11,898 bases of DNA, taken from contig JAESSU010000552.1 in NCBI GenBank assembly GCA_016763955.1, positions 1 to 11,898 of the forward strand, written 5' to 3'. The notes under the pieces are model-generated. The model saw nothing but the letters and a program-made list of their open reading frames with translations. It was not told where the DNA came from and ran no database searches. The translations under genes were made by a program, and so were the position numbers. The DNA comes from Phycisphaeraceae bacterium. GTDB taxonomy: Bacteria; Planctomycetota; Phycisphaerae; Phycisphaerales; Phycisphaeraceae. Below are positions 1 to 5,712 of the stretch, in pieces (within the stretch, counting starts at the first letter, position 1; every line of letters begins with the position of its first letter).

Positions 1-84
1 AATACTTATGAATATAAATTAAATCATATTTATAAAATAGATGATCCTAGTATTCCTGAGACTGTCAGAAAAGCATATAACTAG
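1..84 (+). CDS. Possible C-terminal tail of a truncated gene
   Basis: Frame 1 is open from the window edge to TAG at 82-84 and gives 27 residues ending DDPSIPETVRKAYN. The composition (charged residues, a proline pair, a helical VRKAY end) looks more like a real protein C-terminus than random sequence, but the stretch is too short to name a family. It would be convergent with the AraC gene. No clear terminator separates the two; only AACTAGTT, a short palindrome, lies at the stop. A chance open frame of 27 codons is quite possible in this AT-rich stretch. Confidence 0.35.
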   Translation, partial: NTYEYKLNHIYKIDDPSIPETVRKAYN

Positions 85-213
85 TTATTCTTAGTTCTTT
101 ATTACATTTGGATTTTTCCGGCGATCATTCTCTGTGCGCTATTGGTTTGTCCATACTTGCGTAAGTGAGAACTGGGGGCAATACGTTCTGCTGCATATTG
201 AGGTGAATGAACT

Positions 214-1104
214 TCAAGCTTTTTCGGTTTCTTGTGGGTTGTGTTTTAGCCATCGGGAGAAGGCTGTGGGTGAGGAGAATCCTAGCTGTTCAGAGATCCT
301 TTTTTTTGTATAGCCTTGTTCGAGTAAATCTTTGACCCATTTACTGCGGCATTGATCGATGTACTGATGGATGGTGCAGCCGACTTTCGCTTGGAAGAGG
401 CGTGATAAATGAAATTTATTGTAGCCTGCTGTTTGAGCTAGTACGTCTAATGAAATGCCGCTGCCGCCGGTGGTGTTGATGTGGTTGCAAATTTCGTTGA
501 TCACATGTTCTTGGACAGCTTTGTTTCGTCGTTTGGTTTTAGTCGGTAGTTCAGTTTTGACGATGTCGCTAGCCATGATCCCTAAGGCGGATATGAGCGT
601 TAGGCGTGTAAGGGAATCAGGCCATTGCGGATTGTTGCGGCATTGAGCCCAGTTCTTTGCAAGGAGGGTGCCTGTTTCGTTGAGGTGTCGTAATAAAGGT
701 GATCCGGGAATTTGTTTGTACTTTCCTTGATGAACTTCAATGGTGCTGGTGATGATATGTTTGCCAAGAAATCGAATCCATACATGCAGAAGGTTGGATG
801 CTGAGGGGTCATAACCACAGTCATGCGGTTCGTTGAGATCGAATAGAAAAATAGATCCTGGACGGCAAGGATAGACGCGGTCGCGAAAGCCATAAGTACA
901 TGTGCCCGACAACGCAATTAAAATTTCTTGGTAGTTATGATAATGAGTGTTTCGTTGACTCCATTGTTGATGTTCCGGGCTTGTTACAGGTGATTCTTCT
1001 AGTGGAATAAGTGAACTAATTAGCCGCCATTTTTGTGGATACAAGAAGGTGTCTTGTAAAGAATCAGAGATGGCTTGATGGTTCATCCAGGGCAAATTCG
1101 TCAT
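214..1104 (-). CDS. AraC-family transcriptional regulator
   Basis: A 296-residue cytoplasmic DNA-binding regulator. Residues about 45-105 resemble the AraC N-terminal cupin, with the HYHNYQEILIALSG start typical of the sugar-binding arm and PGSIFLFDLNEPHD for the second cupin half. Residues about 195-285 form the two-helix-turn-helix AraC domain: the first HTH lies around SLDVLAQTAGYNKFHLSRLF and the second around ISEQLGFSSPTAFSRWLK. The start is supported by TAGGAGT at 1120-1114 (minus strand), 9 nt before ATG. It is divergent from the pseudopilin and sugar-hydrolase block, so it may control it; this is inference. The C-terminus is odd. The reading frame leaves the family pattern after FSRWLK and stops early, while a neighbouring frame continues in protein-like sequence to 102 (see findings). 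The effector is unknown. Confidence 0.88.
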   Translation of the reverse strand: MTNLPWMNHQAISDSLQDTFLYPQKWRLISSLIPLEESPVTSPEHQQWSQRNTHYHNYQEILIALSGTCTYGFRDRVYPCRPGSIFLFDLNEPHDCGYDPSASNLLHVWIRFLGKHIITSTIEVHQGKYKQIPGSPLLRHLNETGTLLAKNWAQCRNNPQWPDSLTRLTLISALGIMASDIVKTELPTKTKRRNKAVQEHVINEICNHINTTGGSGISLDVLAQTAGYNKFHLSRLFQAKVGCTIHQYIDQCRSKWVKDLLEQGYTKKRISEQLGFSSPTAFSRWLKHNPQETEKA

Positions 1105-1274
1105 TTTCTGCTTACTCCTAATCGGTCAAAAATGCTGCCCACAGTTTGTGATAGGGGGCTATGCTTGGCTCCCCATAGGTCATTGACTGTGCGGGCGGCT
1201 AAAAAGTTTAATGTCAATAAATGGCAATCAACAGCACGAATTGTCTATTGCCTCTGTAGCTATAGTGCATACAA

Positions 1275-1289
1275 TTGATTGAAAATCAA
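1275..1289. promoter_or_regulatory. Candidate operator: 6-bp inverted repeat
   Basis: TTGATT and AATCAA are exact inverted arms separated by GAA. They lie in the divergent gap about 170 bp from the AraC start and about 180 bp from the pseudopilin start. The symmetry suits a dimeric regulator, but AraC proteins usually bind direct repeats, so which protein binds is unknown. In this AT-rich stretch a 6-bp repeat may be chance. Confidence 0.2.
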
Positions 1290-1315
1290 GCGTTAATTGA
1301 GGTAAAAAAAGTTTT

Positions 1316-1341
1316 TTGATCAGACGGGCTTGTTTTATAAA
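1316..1341 (+). promoter_or_regulatory. Weak candidate promoter for the pseudopilin gene
   Basis: TATAAA at 1336-1341 matches five of six bases of a sigma-70 -10 box. The best upstream -35-like hexamer, TTGATC at 1316-1321, is only 14 nt away, which is too close for standard spacing. Transcription from here would give a leader of roughly 120 nt before the ATG at 1471. Confidence 0.25.
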
Positions 1342-1470
1342 AACAATAATCAGCAATTATCATTAAATGCAGTAGATGACGATTCTGGGACATGGTAGAT
1401 AGAACGAACGTGTTGGGGAATAAGTACGATAAATAACGGCTTTCGGGCCTTGAGAATGTAAGGGAACATA

Positions 1471-2298
1471 ATGATGTTTAAAAAAGTAACTGAGTTTAAG
1501 CGCTTCAAAAAAGCTTTTACGCTCATTGAGCTATTGGTGGTCATTAGTATTATTTCATTGCTTATTGCGATCTTGCTACCCGCGCTAGGGGCAGCACGCG
1601 ATGCGGCTAACACGATCAAATGTCTAGCCAACGAACGCCAGATCGGCATCGCGTTGGGAACCTATGAAATGGATCACAGCAACTACTGGCCTGTTCCGCA
1701 AGTTAATATCAACAAAACTTTTTATGCCAGTGGTGTGTTCACGCTCAGTAACTACCCGCAAATGTTCTGGGATTCGGTACAGCTTTACCCCTATATGAAT
1801 GGTTCAAGTTTTAGTGGTTCTACCAATGCCAAATGGACTGGGCAAATGCTTGCAGGCAGTACACCCTTTGCCTGCCCATCATGGCAAAAGGGTTTCAATG
1901 GAGCCTGGGGGAATCCCGATCTGCCCACGATAAGAAGTGTGAGTCTTCGCGGCTATGGCATGAACATTCACCTAGCAGCAGTCCAAGGCGAAGTCGCACT
2001 GAGCCCAGGCCAGTATTTTGCTCTACAACCGCGTGTCTTTAAAAAAACCCGCGACTTTCGCTATCCCAGCGAAGAGGGAGCTATCTTTGATATGTCCATA
2101 GAAACCGTCGGCACAGTTAATTTTGTCCCCACAGGCACCTTCGCTAAACGTATGATCAACGGCTCAGGAAAACTTCGTCACAAAGGCGCGAACAACATTC
2201 TCTTTGCCGATTCCCATGCCAGTACTGTCCCAACCACCGATATCCCAATTGGCTCCTACAATGCCATGAAGACTCAACGTCTGTGGGGTCTTTATTAA
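1471..2298 (+). CDS. Type II secretion/type IV pilin-like pseudopilin (planctomycete H-X9-DG type)
   Basis: A 275-residue protein with a prepilin peptidase signal. The basic leader KRFKKA is followed by FTLIELLVVISIISLLIAIL, with cleavage expected before Phe and the conserved Glu at +5. The next segment, LLPALGAARDAANTIKC, is typical of the large planctomycete/Lentisphaerae pseudopilin family. These proteins are processed at the inner membrane and may form pseudopili or surface proteins; the exact role of this paralogue group is poorly known. Near the C-terminus, RHKGANNILFADSHAS matches the H-X9-DG motif except that Gly is Ser. AAGGGA (1460-1465) is the ribosome-binding site; it fits ATG 1471 or the adjacent ATG 1474. 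The gene precedes a secreted sugar-hydrolase gene, suggesting a polysaccharide-related block (inference). Confidence 0.87.
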   Translation: MMFKKVTEFKRFKKAFTLIELLVVISIISLLIAILLPALGAARDAANTIKCLANERQIGIALGTYEMDHSNYWPVPQVNINKTFYASGVFTLSNYPQMFWDSVQLYPYMNGSSFSGSTNAKWTGQMLAGSTPFACPSWQKGFNGAWGNPDLPTIRSVSLRGYGMNIHLAAVQGEVALSPGQYFALQPRVFKKTRDFRYPSEEGAIFDMSIETVGTVNFVPTGTFAKRMINGSGKLRHKGANNILFADSHASTVPTTDIPIGSYNAMKTQRLWGLY

Positions 2299-2463
2299 AA
2301 TGATGTTCCTCAAACCCCCAATGGATGTATCACCTTAGTTGATTCAGTCACGCACACACATAGCCTTAGCTAGTTCGTTATCTGAGTTAGGCTAACAGGC
2401 TTGCATCAGCGGTTGTCTAGAAAGAACTGATACGTTATTTAAAAAATACTGTGATGAATCGAA

Positions 2464-2478
2464 AAGCCTTATTGATTC
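2464..2478 (+). repeat. 15-bp direct repeat, copy 1
   Basis: AAGCCTTATTGATTC occurs here and again at 4804-4818, where it covers the stop codon of the GH20-like gene. In the same phase this copy reads IEKPY-stop, close to the gene's own IDLKPY-stop ending, so it could be the relic end of a lost upstream relative. An exact 15-mer match in 12 kb is uncommon but not impossible by chance. Confidence 0.5.
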
Positions 2479-2539
2479 CTAACATATTTAGCTGCAGGCT
2501 GGGAATGTATGTATGATTATATTTACGGAGATGAAAATA

Positions 2540-3199
2540 ATGTTTGAGTTGCAGAAAAAATACGTTCTTCAATTATTCCAATCAATAGGTTTAAAAGTAT
2601 GCACGCCTTGCATTGTGATTGTGTTTAGTTGTTTATTTATGTCTCATAGGGCATGTGCGCAAACGCGGGGGCCTGCAGTTTCGCCGTTTAAAATTCGTGC
2701 ATTTCATTTGTCGTTTCGGCCTCAGTTTGAATCGATGACATTAGAATTTTATAAAAAACGTGTGGATGAAATTGCAAAATATGGCTACAACATGCTCATT
2801 CTTAATCCTGGGGGGATGTCTAGCTCGGGTTATACGATGGAAAAACCCGGTGAAATAACCCTTGCGAGATGGGAAAAAGGTCAGTTAGCCAAGTTGCTTA
2901 CCTATGCACGTGAGCAGGGTGTTGAGCCGGTCATGGAAGTCAAAGGCATTGGTAAGCATGGGGCGATCATTGGTAAGGCATTGCAACATGCGAATCCGGG
3001 CTTGGTCATTAAGCGAGCTGGCAATGGCATATTAAATCCAGCTTATCGTTTCGCTGATGGGCGTGATTCATATGATACGATTGCGATGCCGATGATCGAT
3101 AATTTTATTGCAGAATATGTGATACGCCCCCTCGTTATATGCTCATTGGTATTGTTGAAGTCCCTGTGCCGGACTTGGTGCAACGCGCTGAAAAATTAA
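2540..3199 (+). CDS. Secreted GH20-like glycoside hydrolase, N-terminal part (frameshifted)
   Basis: The 5' half of a gene broken near 3103-3135. The preferred start is ATG 2540, because CGGAG (2526-2530) lies 9 nt upstream; ATG 2513 also opens the frame but has no such site. The protein begins with a signal peptide: basic start, hydrophobic CIVIVFSCLFMS, and a cleavage site near ACAQ. The mature part (KIRAFHLSF, the helix EFYKKRVDEIAKYGYNMLIL, then LLTYAREQGVEPVMEVKGIG) has the beta-alpha pattern of a TIM-barrel start, as in GH20 and related hexosaminidase-like enzymes. After about 3120 the frame loses this character (VICSLVLLKSLCRTW) and stops at 3199, while the downstream frame carries on the barrel. 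Substrate cannot be told from sequence. Family assignment at the GH20-like level is moderate. Confidence 0.7.
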   Translation: MFELQKKYVLQLFQSIGLKVCTPCIVIVFSCLFMSHRACAQTRGPAVSPFKIRAFHLSFRPQFESMTLEFYKKRVDEIAKYGYNMLILNPGGMSSSGYTMEKPGEITLARWEKGQLAKLLTYAREQGVEPVMEVKGIGKHGAIIGKALQHANPGLVIKRAGNGILNPAYRFADGRDSYDTIAMPMIDNFIAEYVIRPLVICSLVLLKSLCRTWCNALKN

Positions 3200-4815
3200 A
3201 TATGCCGGTGGAGCGTTTATTTGCCGAATTAGTTAATCGTTACGTTGATCATTTATTAAGTAAGGGTATCACGCCGATCCTTTGGGGTGATATGTTCCTT
3301 TCAACGGCGCTTGGTAAGCCAGGGCATGGCGTCGAAGGCTTTGAACATGATCCTCGTATCCAATCTAACTTGGCTGCCTTTGTGACGCATGCGTCTTTTA
3401 AGGCGAAAGGAAAGAATCCGCCGAGCGTTTTAAAATCAATGAACTATATCAAAAACCGTGACAAAATTATCATGGGCGATTGGGAGTATGGTCAGGCTGA
3501 TTCACGCGGATATCCAAGCATCGATTATTTTCAAAAAATGGGATTTAAAGATGTTTGGGGTGCGACTTGGCTTGGCGATAAAGCGATCAAAGGTCTTTCG
3601 CAATATACTGCTTCGCGGGGTTGTGGCGGGATCATTGCGACATCGTGGCATGTCTCTTTTGCACCTAAGGTGCTTCATATATTCCCATCGATCATTCGCA
3701 ACTCAGCGGTCTATCAACATAACCCCGATTACGTTGCGCCTGCATGGCCGGTATTAAGCTCGAAATTAACAACAAATGGGCAAACATCTTTGGTATCCAC
3801 ACAGATGCAGCGGGGCATCTTTGTGACACCATTTCAAACATTAAAATTCCAAGCCAAGCTTGATGGATCCGTGAAGATTCAAGAAGCTCAATTATTGATT
3901 CGTGACGAGCAAACGAATCGTTATGAAACAGTGGTGATGCCTTTGACCTGGGATGTAGCGAATCAGCGTTTAAGTGGTACATTAAATTGGCCTAAAGACG
4001 CGCCGCCATTGGCTGAGTTCTATTGCACAGTTCTGAGATTGGTTTGTGGGGATAATGGTTATTTGTTAGAGAAAAGGCAGACGGGTGATTTTTATATCAC
4101 ATCAAAAATGCCTCAACTGCCACAACAATCTGCGAAGACTTCATCATGGCTTACATTGGATTTCTCCAATTTTTCAAAAGCAGAGACAGATAAAAATTTG
4201 TTTCGTTCGACCGGCCAATTTGCTCAACCCCTTTTTGTAAAACAAGCAACACCTGCTTCTGCTACGGCGACTGCCGATACTCCGCCCCAGACTCACGTGG
4301 GGAGCTTAGACTGTAAAACCTTTAAATATGCCTATGCTGCAGTGAATCGTGATTTGTGGAAACAAGTTGATCAGCAAGGCATGCGTCTGTCGATTCGTTG
4401 TTGGATTGATCAAAAATTGAGTCTTGATAAACCTTACTTTTGTAGTGTGCTGTCATGGGGAACCCATCGTGCGGGCATGCGGTTGTTGCTCGCACGCAAT
4501 AAAAGATTGCATCTCCAATTTGCGATGCCAGGCCGAGGCAACCTTTTGACAGTTCAAAGCCTTAAGCCGATTCCTTTAAAACATTGGGTTGATATTCAAG
4601 CGACTTTATCGCCTAAGGTCAAAGGTAAGAAGCGAGTGGTCTCGTTGAAGATCAATAATCAAAAAGCGGTTGTCATGGAAATGCCCAATGAACTTTTACA
4701 GCGCAACGGCTCATTGTTGACGGTTGCCAGTGAATTTATCGGGCTCGAAGGTCGCAAGAATATTTGGGGGAATTTCCCCGGCCAAATTCAGAGTATTGAT
4801 CTGAAGCCTTATTGA
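3139..4815 (+). CDS. GH20-like glycoside hydrolase, C-terminal part with LamG-like domain (frameshifted)
   Basis: The continuation of the 2540 gene in the -1 frame. Met 3139 is almost certainly internal, since the frame upstream already reads DTPPRYMLIG and no ribosome-binding site is present. Residues 1-200 complete the TIM barrel: LIGIVEV at the position of the family's IGxDE, ITPILWGDMF (W49, D51), then MGDWEYG (D114, W115), DVWGATWLG and ATSWH. A beta-rich region follows, and residues about 337-558 (from WLTLDFSNF) resemble a LamG/concanavalin-like sugar-binding domain ending QIQSIDLKPY. A substitution stands out: the Asp expected before the catalytic Glu is Val. With the frameshift, the gene is probably inactive unless the break is a sequencing error. 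Rejoined, the protein would be about 760 residues and exported. Confidence 0.7.
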   Translation: MLIGIVEVPVPDLVQRAEKLNMPVERLFAELVNRYVDHLLSKGITPILWGDMFLSTALGKPGHGVEGFEHDPRIQSNLAAFVTHASFKAKGKNPPSVLKSMNYIKNRDKIIMGDWEYGQADSRGYPSIDYFQKMGFKDVWGATWLGDKAIKGLSQYTASRGCGGIIATSWHVSFAPKVLHIFPSIIRNSAVYQHNPDYVAPAWPVLSSKLTTNGQTSLVSTQMQRGIFVTPFQTLKFQAKLDGSVKIQEAQLLIRDEQTNRYETVVMPLTWDVANQRLSGTLNWPKDAPPLAEFYCTVLRLVCGDNGYLLEKRQTGDFYITSKMPQLPQQSAKTSSWLTLDFSNFSKAETDKNLFRSTGQFAQPLFVKQATPASATATADTPPQTHVGSLDCKTFKYAYAAVNRDLWKQVDQQGMRLSIRCWIDQKLSLDKPYFCSVLSWGTHRAGMRLLLARNKRLHLQFAMPGRGNLLTVQSLKPIPLKHWVDIQATLSPKVKGKKRVVSLKINNQKAVVMEMPNELLQRNGSLLTVASEFIGLEGRKNIWGNFPGQIQSIDLKPY

Positions 4816-4818
4816 TTC
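4804..4818 (+). repeat. 15-bp direct repeat, copy 2
   Basis: This is the second copy of AAGCCTTATTGATTC, overlapping the KPY-stop end of the GH20-like gene. The two copies bracket the whole gene (about 2.34 kb apart). Sequence just after each copy is loosely alike (TTT..GC.GCAG), hinting at a longer degenerate duplication. Confidence 0.5.
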
Positions 4819-4821
4819 TGA

Positions 4822-5106
4822 TCGATTTTTGCGCAGTGTTGTGTGGCCTGCGTGCCATGCTCAAGCTGGAATCGTGAGCTTGATACGCATGCGACGGTTC
4901 CTGATGACTCTAATCATGCCGCTCCTGACCGCGCTGCGGGCAGTTATCAGGCGGGAGTTGTTAATATTCAGTACTTAGATGGTCATCTCCAGTTGCAAAA
5001 ACTCATTCCAGGCGTTAGTTGGAGAGTACTTAAGAGTCCGTATCACACTGTATGGTGGACGCCTGATGGCTACAGTCAGTACCTTGGCGCAGCGAAGTTC
5101 AATTAA
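4822..5106 (+). pseudogene. C-terminal remnant of a second pseudopilin
   Basis: The frame is open from 4822 to TAA at 5104-5106, with GTG 4843 as the only early start and no ribosome-binding site. The predicted peptide has no prepilin leader or membrane segment. Its middle, YQAGVVNIQYLDGHLQLQKL, matches the C-terminal H-X9-DG element of planctomycete pseudopilins, with Gln in place of His (Q-X9-DG). A complete pseudopilin lies 2 kb upstream, so this looks like the surviving tail of a related gene whose N-terminal two thirds are gone. The alternative is a short functional protein that resembles the family by chance; that is less likely given the missing start signals. Confidence 0.45.
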
Positions 5107-5108
5107 GT

Positions 5109-5128
5109 TTGAGCCACCGTGGCCTCAA
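5109..5128. repeat. Short interrupted hairpin after the pseudopilin remnant
   Basis: TTGAG-CCAC and GTGG-(C)-CTCAA can fold into a 9-bp stem with one bulged base. It begins 3 nt after the remnant's stop. No T-run follows, so it is not a standard intrinsic terminator; it may be a decayed one. Confidence 0.25.
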
Positions 5129-5214
5129 GGCGTAACGCAATGAGCATCGCCAGATATTAGAGTGTTTCAGGGCAGTAACGCACCAGGACACTTGATTGAC
5201 AGATATCACCGCAG

Positions 5215-5256
5215 ACGGCAAGATGATTGATTCAACTACAATCATCTTGCCGTTTT
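5215..5256 (+). terminator. Strong hairpin terminator
   Basis: A perfect 15-bp inverted repeat: the left arm at 5215-5229 (ACGGCAAGATGATTG) pairs with 5239-5253 around a 9-nt loop, and a short run of T follows (5253-5256). It lies about 110 bp after the pseudopilin remnant and 460 bp before the likely kinase start. It probably ends transcription of the sugar block and insulates the sensory operon. The T-tract is short, so efficiency is uncertain, and the stem is nearly symmetric enough to act on both strands. Confidence 0.65.
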
Positions 5257-5292
5257 GCGCATGTGATAGACAGAAATGGTTATACAGGACTG

Positions 5293-5325
5293 AACCCCTA
5301 CCGGCTGAAGCCGGTAGGTTAGGGG
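5293..5325. repeat. REP-like palindrome, unit A
   Basis: Arms CCTACCGGCT (5297-5306) and AGCCGGTAGG (5309-5318) are perfect complements around GA, giving a CTGAAG core. The unit starts with AACCCCT, and the outer CCCC/GGGG (5295-5298, 5322-5325) can extend the stem. It looks like the repetitive extragenic palindromes mobilised by RAYT-type (IS200-like) transposases; no such gene is in the window. Confidence 0.6.
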
Positions 5326-5330
5326 AAGTT

Positions 5331-5364
5331 TCGTGAGCTACGGGCTGAAGTCCTTCGCTCACGA
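5331..5364. repeat. REP-like palindrome, unit B
   Basis: TCGTGAGC (5331-5338) pairs exactly with GCTCACGA (5357-5364). The apical part contains CGGGCTGAAGTCC, a less perfect version of the same CTGAAG core as units A and C. Unit B follows A by only 6 nt, so the two form a compact paired element. Confidence 0.55.
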
Positions 5365-5523
5365 GAGAACGAACACAGTACCTGCCTTGGCGATTCGCAA
5401 ACAACAGGTTAACCCAAGCATCCCAGCCCGTGGCACAACACCAAGCTACAGGCAACACAAAAAACATGACAACCACAACTAACACAAACTTCAAACGTCA
5501 CACGGGCAAAATTGTAAAACCTA

Positions 5524-5556
5524 AAGGCTTCGCCTGAAGGCGAGGGGTTTAAACCC
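5524..5556. repeat. REP-like palindrome, unit C
   Basis: TCGCCT-GA-AGGCGA (5530-5543) again carries the CTGAAG core. It is followed by the perfect 12-bp palindrome GGGTTTAAACCC (5545-5556). Read on the minus strand, the unit begins AAACCCCT then the hairpin, matching unit A's AACCCCT lead. A and C are therefore in inverted orientation about 200 bp apart, as in paired REP (BIME) arrangements. Confidence 0.55.
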
Positions 5557-5712
5557 ATCGTCGTGACAATAATATCAGCAATTACAAAAGAAACTAGATA
5601 TATGGGGTGCAGGTTATCAAGTATCAATCCTGCATGGCTGACAAATACAACGGGCAATTCAATGGGGTTTTATCGTCCAGTGTGTTCACACACACTTACT
5701 TTCCGGTTGGAT

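Larger units (their letters stand above)
1105..1470. other. Divergent intergenic region between the AraC gene and the pseudopilin
   Basis: This 366-bp gap has no convincing coding frame. It contains an inverted repeat CTATG-N10-CATAG (1159-1178), a perfect TTGATT-GAA-AATCAA inverted repeat (1275-1289), an A7/T6 tract (1304-1317) likely to bend DNA, and a TATAAA box at 1336-1341. On the minus strand TTGACA (1217-1212) matches a -35 box, but no -10 lies at proper spacing. The gap should hold both divergent promoters. Confidence 0.5.
5107..5712. other. Non-coding region between the sugar block and the sensory operon
   Basis: About 600 bp containing one strong hairpin terminator and three REP-like units. 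The 5365-5520 part is A/C-rich on the plus strand (CACAACACCAAGC and similar) with no clear gene. From GTG 5563 the kinase frame is open, but these first 50 codons show no domain pattern, so they may be the operon's leader and promoter. I could not identify a convincing -35/-10 pair. Confidence 0.5.

Noticed and set aside
600..917. Overlapping minus-strand frame inside the AraC gene
   Set aside because: Shadow frame of the AraC coding sequence; no start signals and no recognisable pattern.
2361..2395. Hairpin TAGCCT/AGGCTA after the pseudopilin as a terminator
   Set aside because: Only a 6-bp stem with a loop of over 20 nt and no T-run.
3103..3199. Programmed -1 frameshifting in the GH20-like gene
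   Set aside because: No X-XXY-YYZ slippery heptamer in the correct phase and no evident downstream stimulatory structure; a simple indel in the C5 tract is enough.
5099..5494. Minus-strand frame with a hydrophobic start (MKFVLVVVVMFFVLPVAW)
   Set aside because: It runs straight through the terminator hairpin and REP-like units A and B; its middle is translated palindrome. The hydrophobic start comes from the A/C-rich plus-strand stretch. No ribosome-binding site or family resemblance.
5409..5657. Second minus-strand frame over REP unit C
   Set aside because: It covers a palindromic repeat and the leader of the kinase gene, with no protein-like pattern or start signal.
5563..5712. N-terminal extension of the kinase from GTG 5563
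   Set aside because: The 50 extra residues show no domain pattern, begin 6 bp after a REP palindrome and lack a ribosome-binding site. ATG 5713 is preferred, though not proven.
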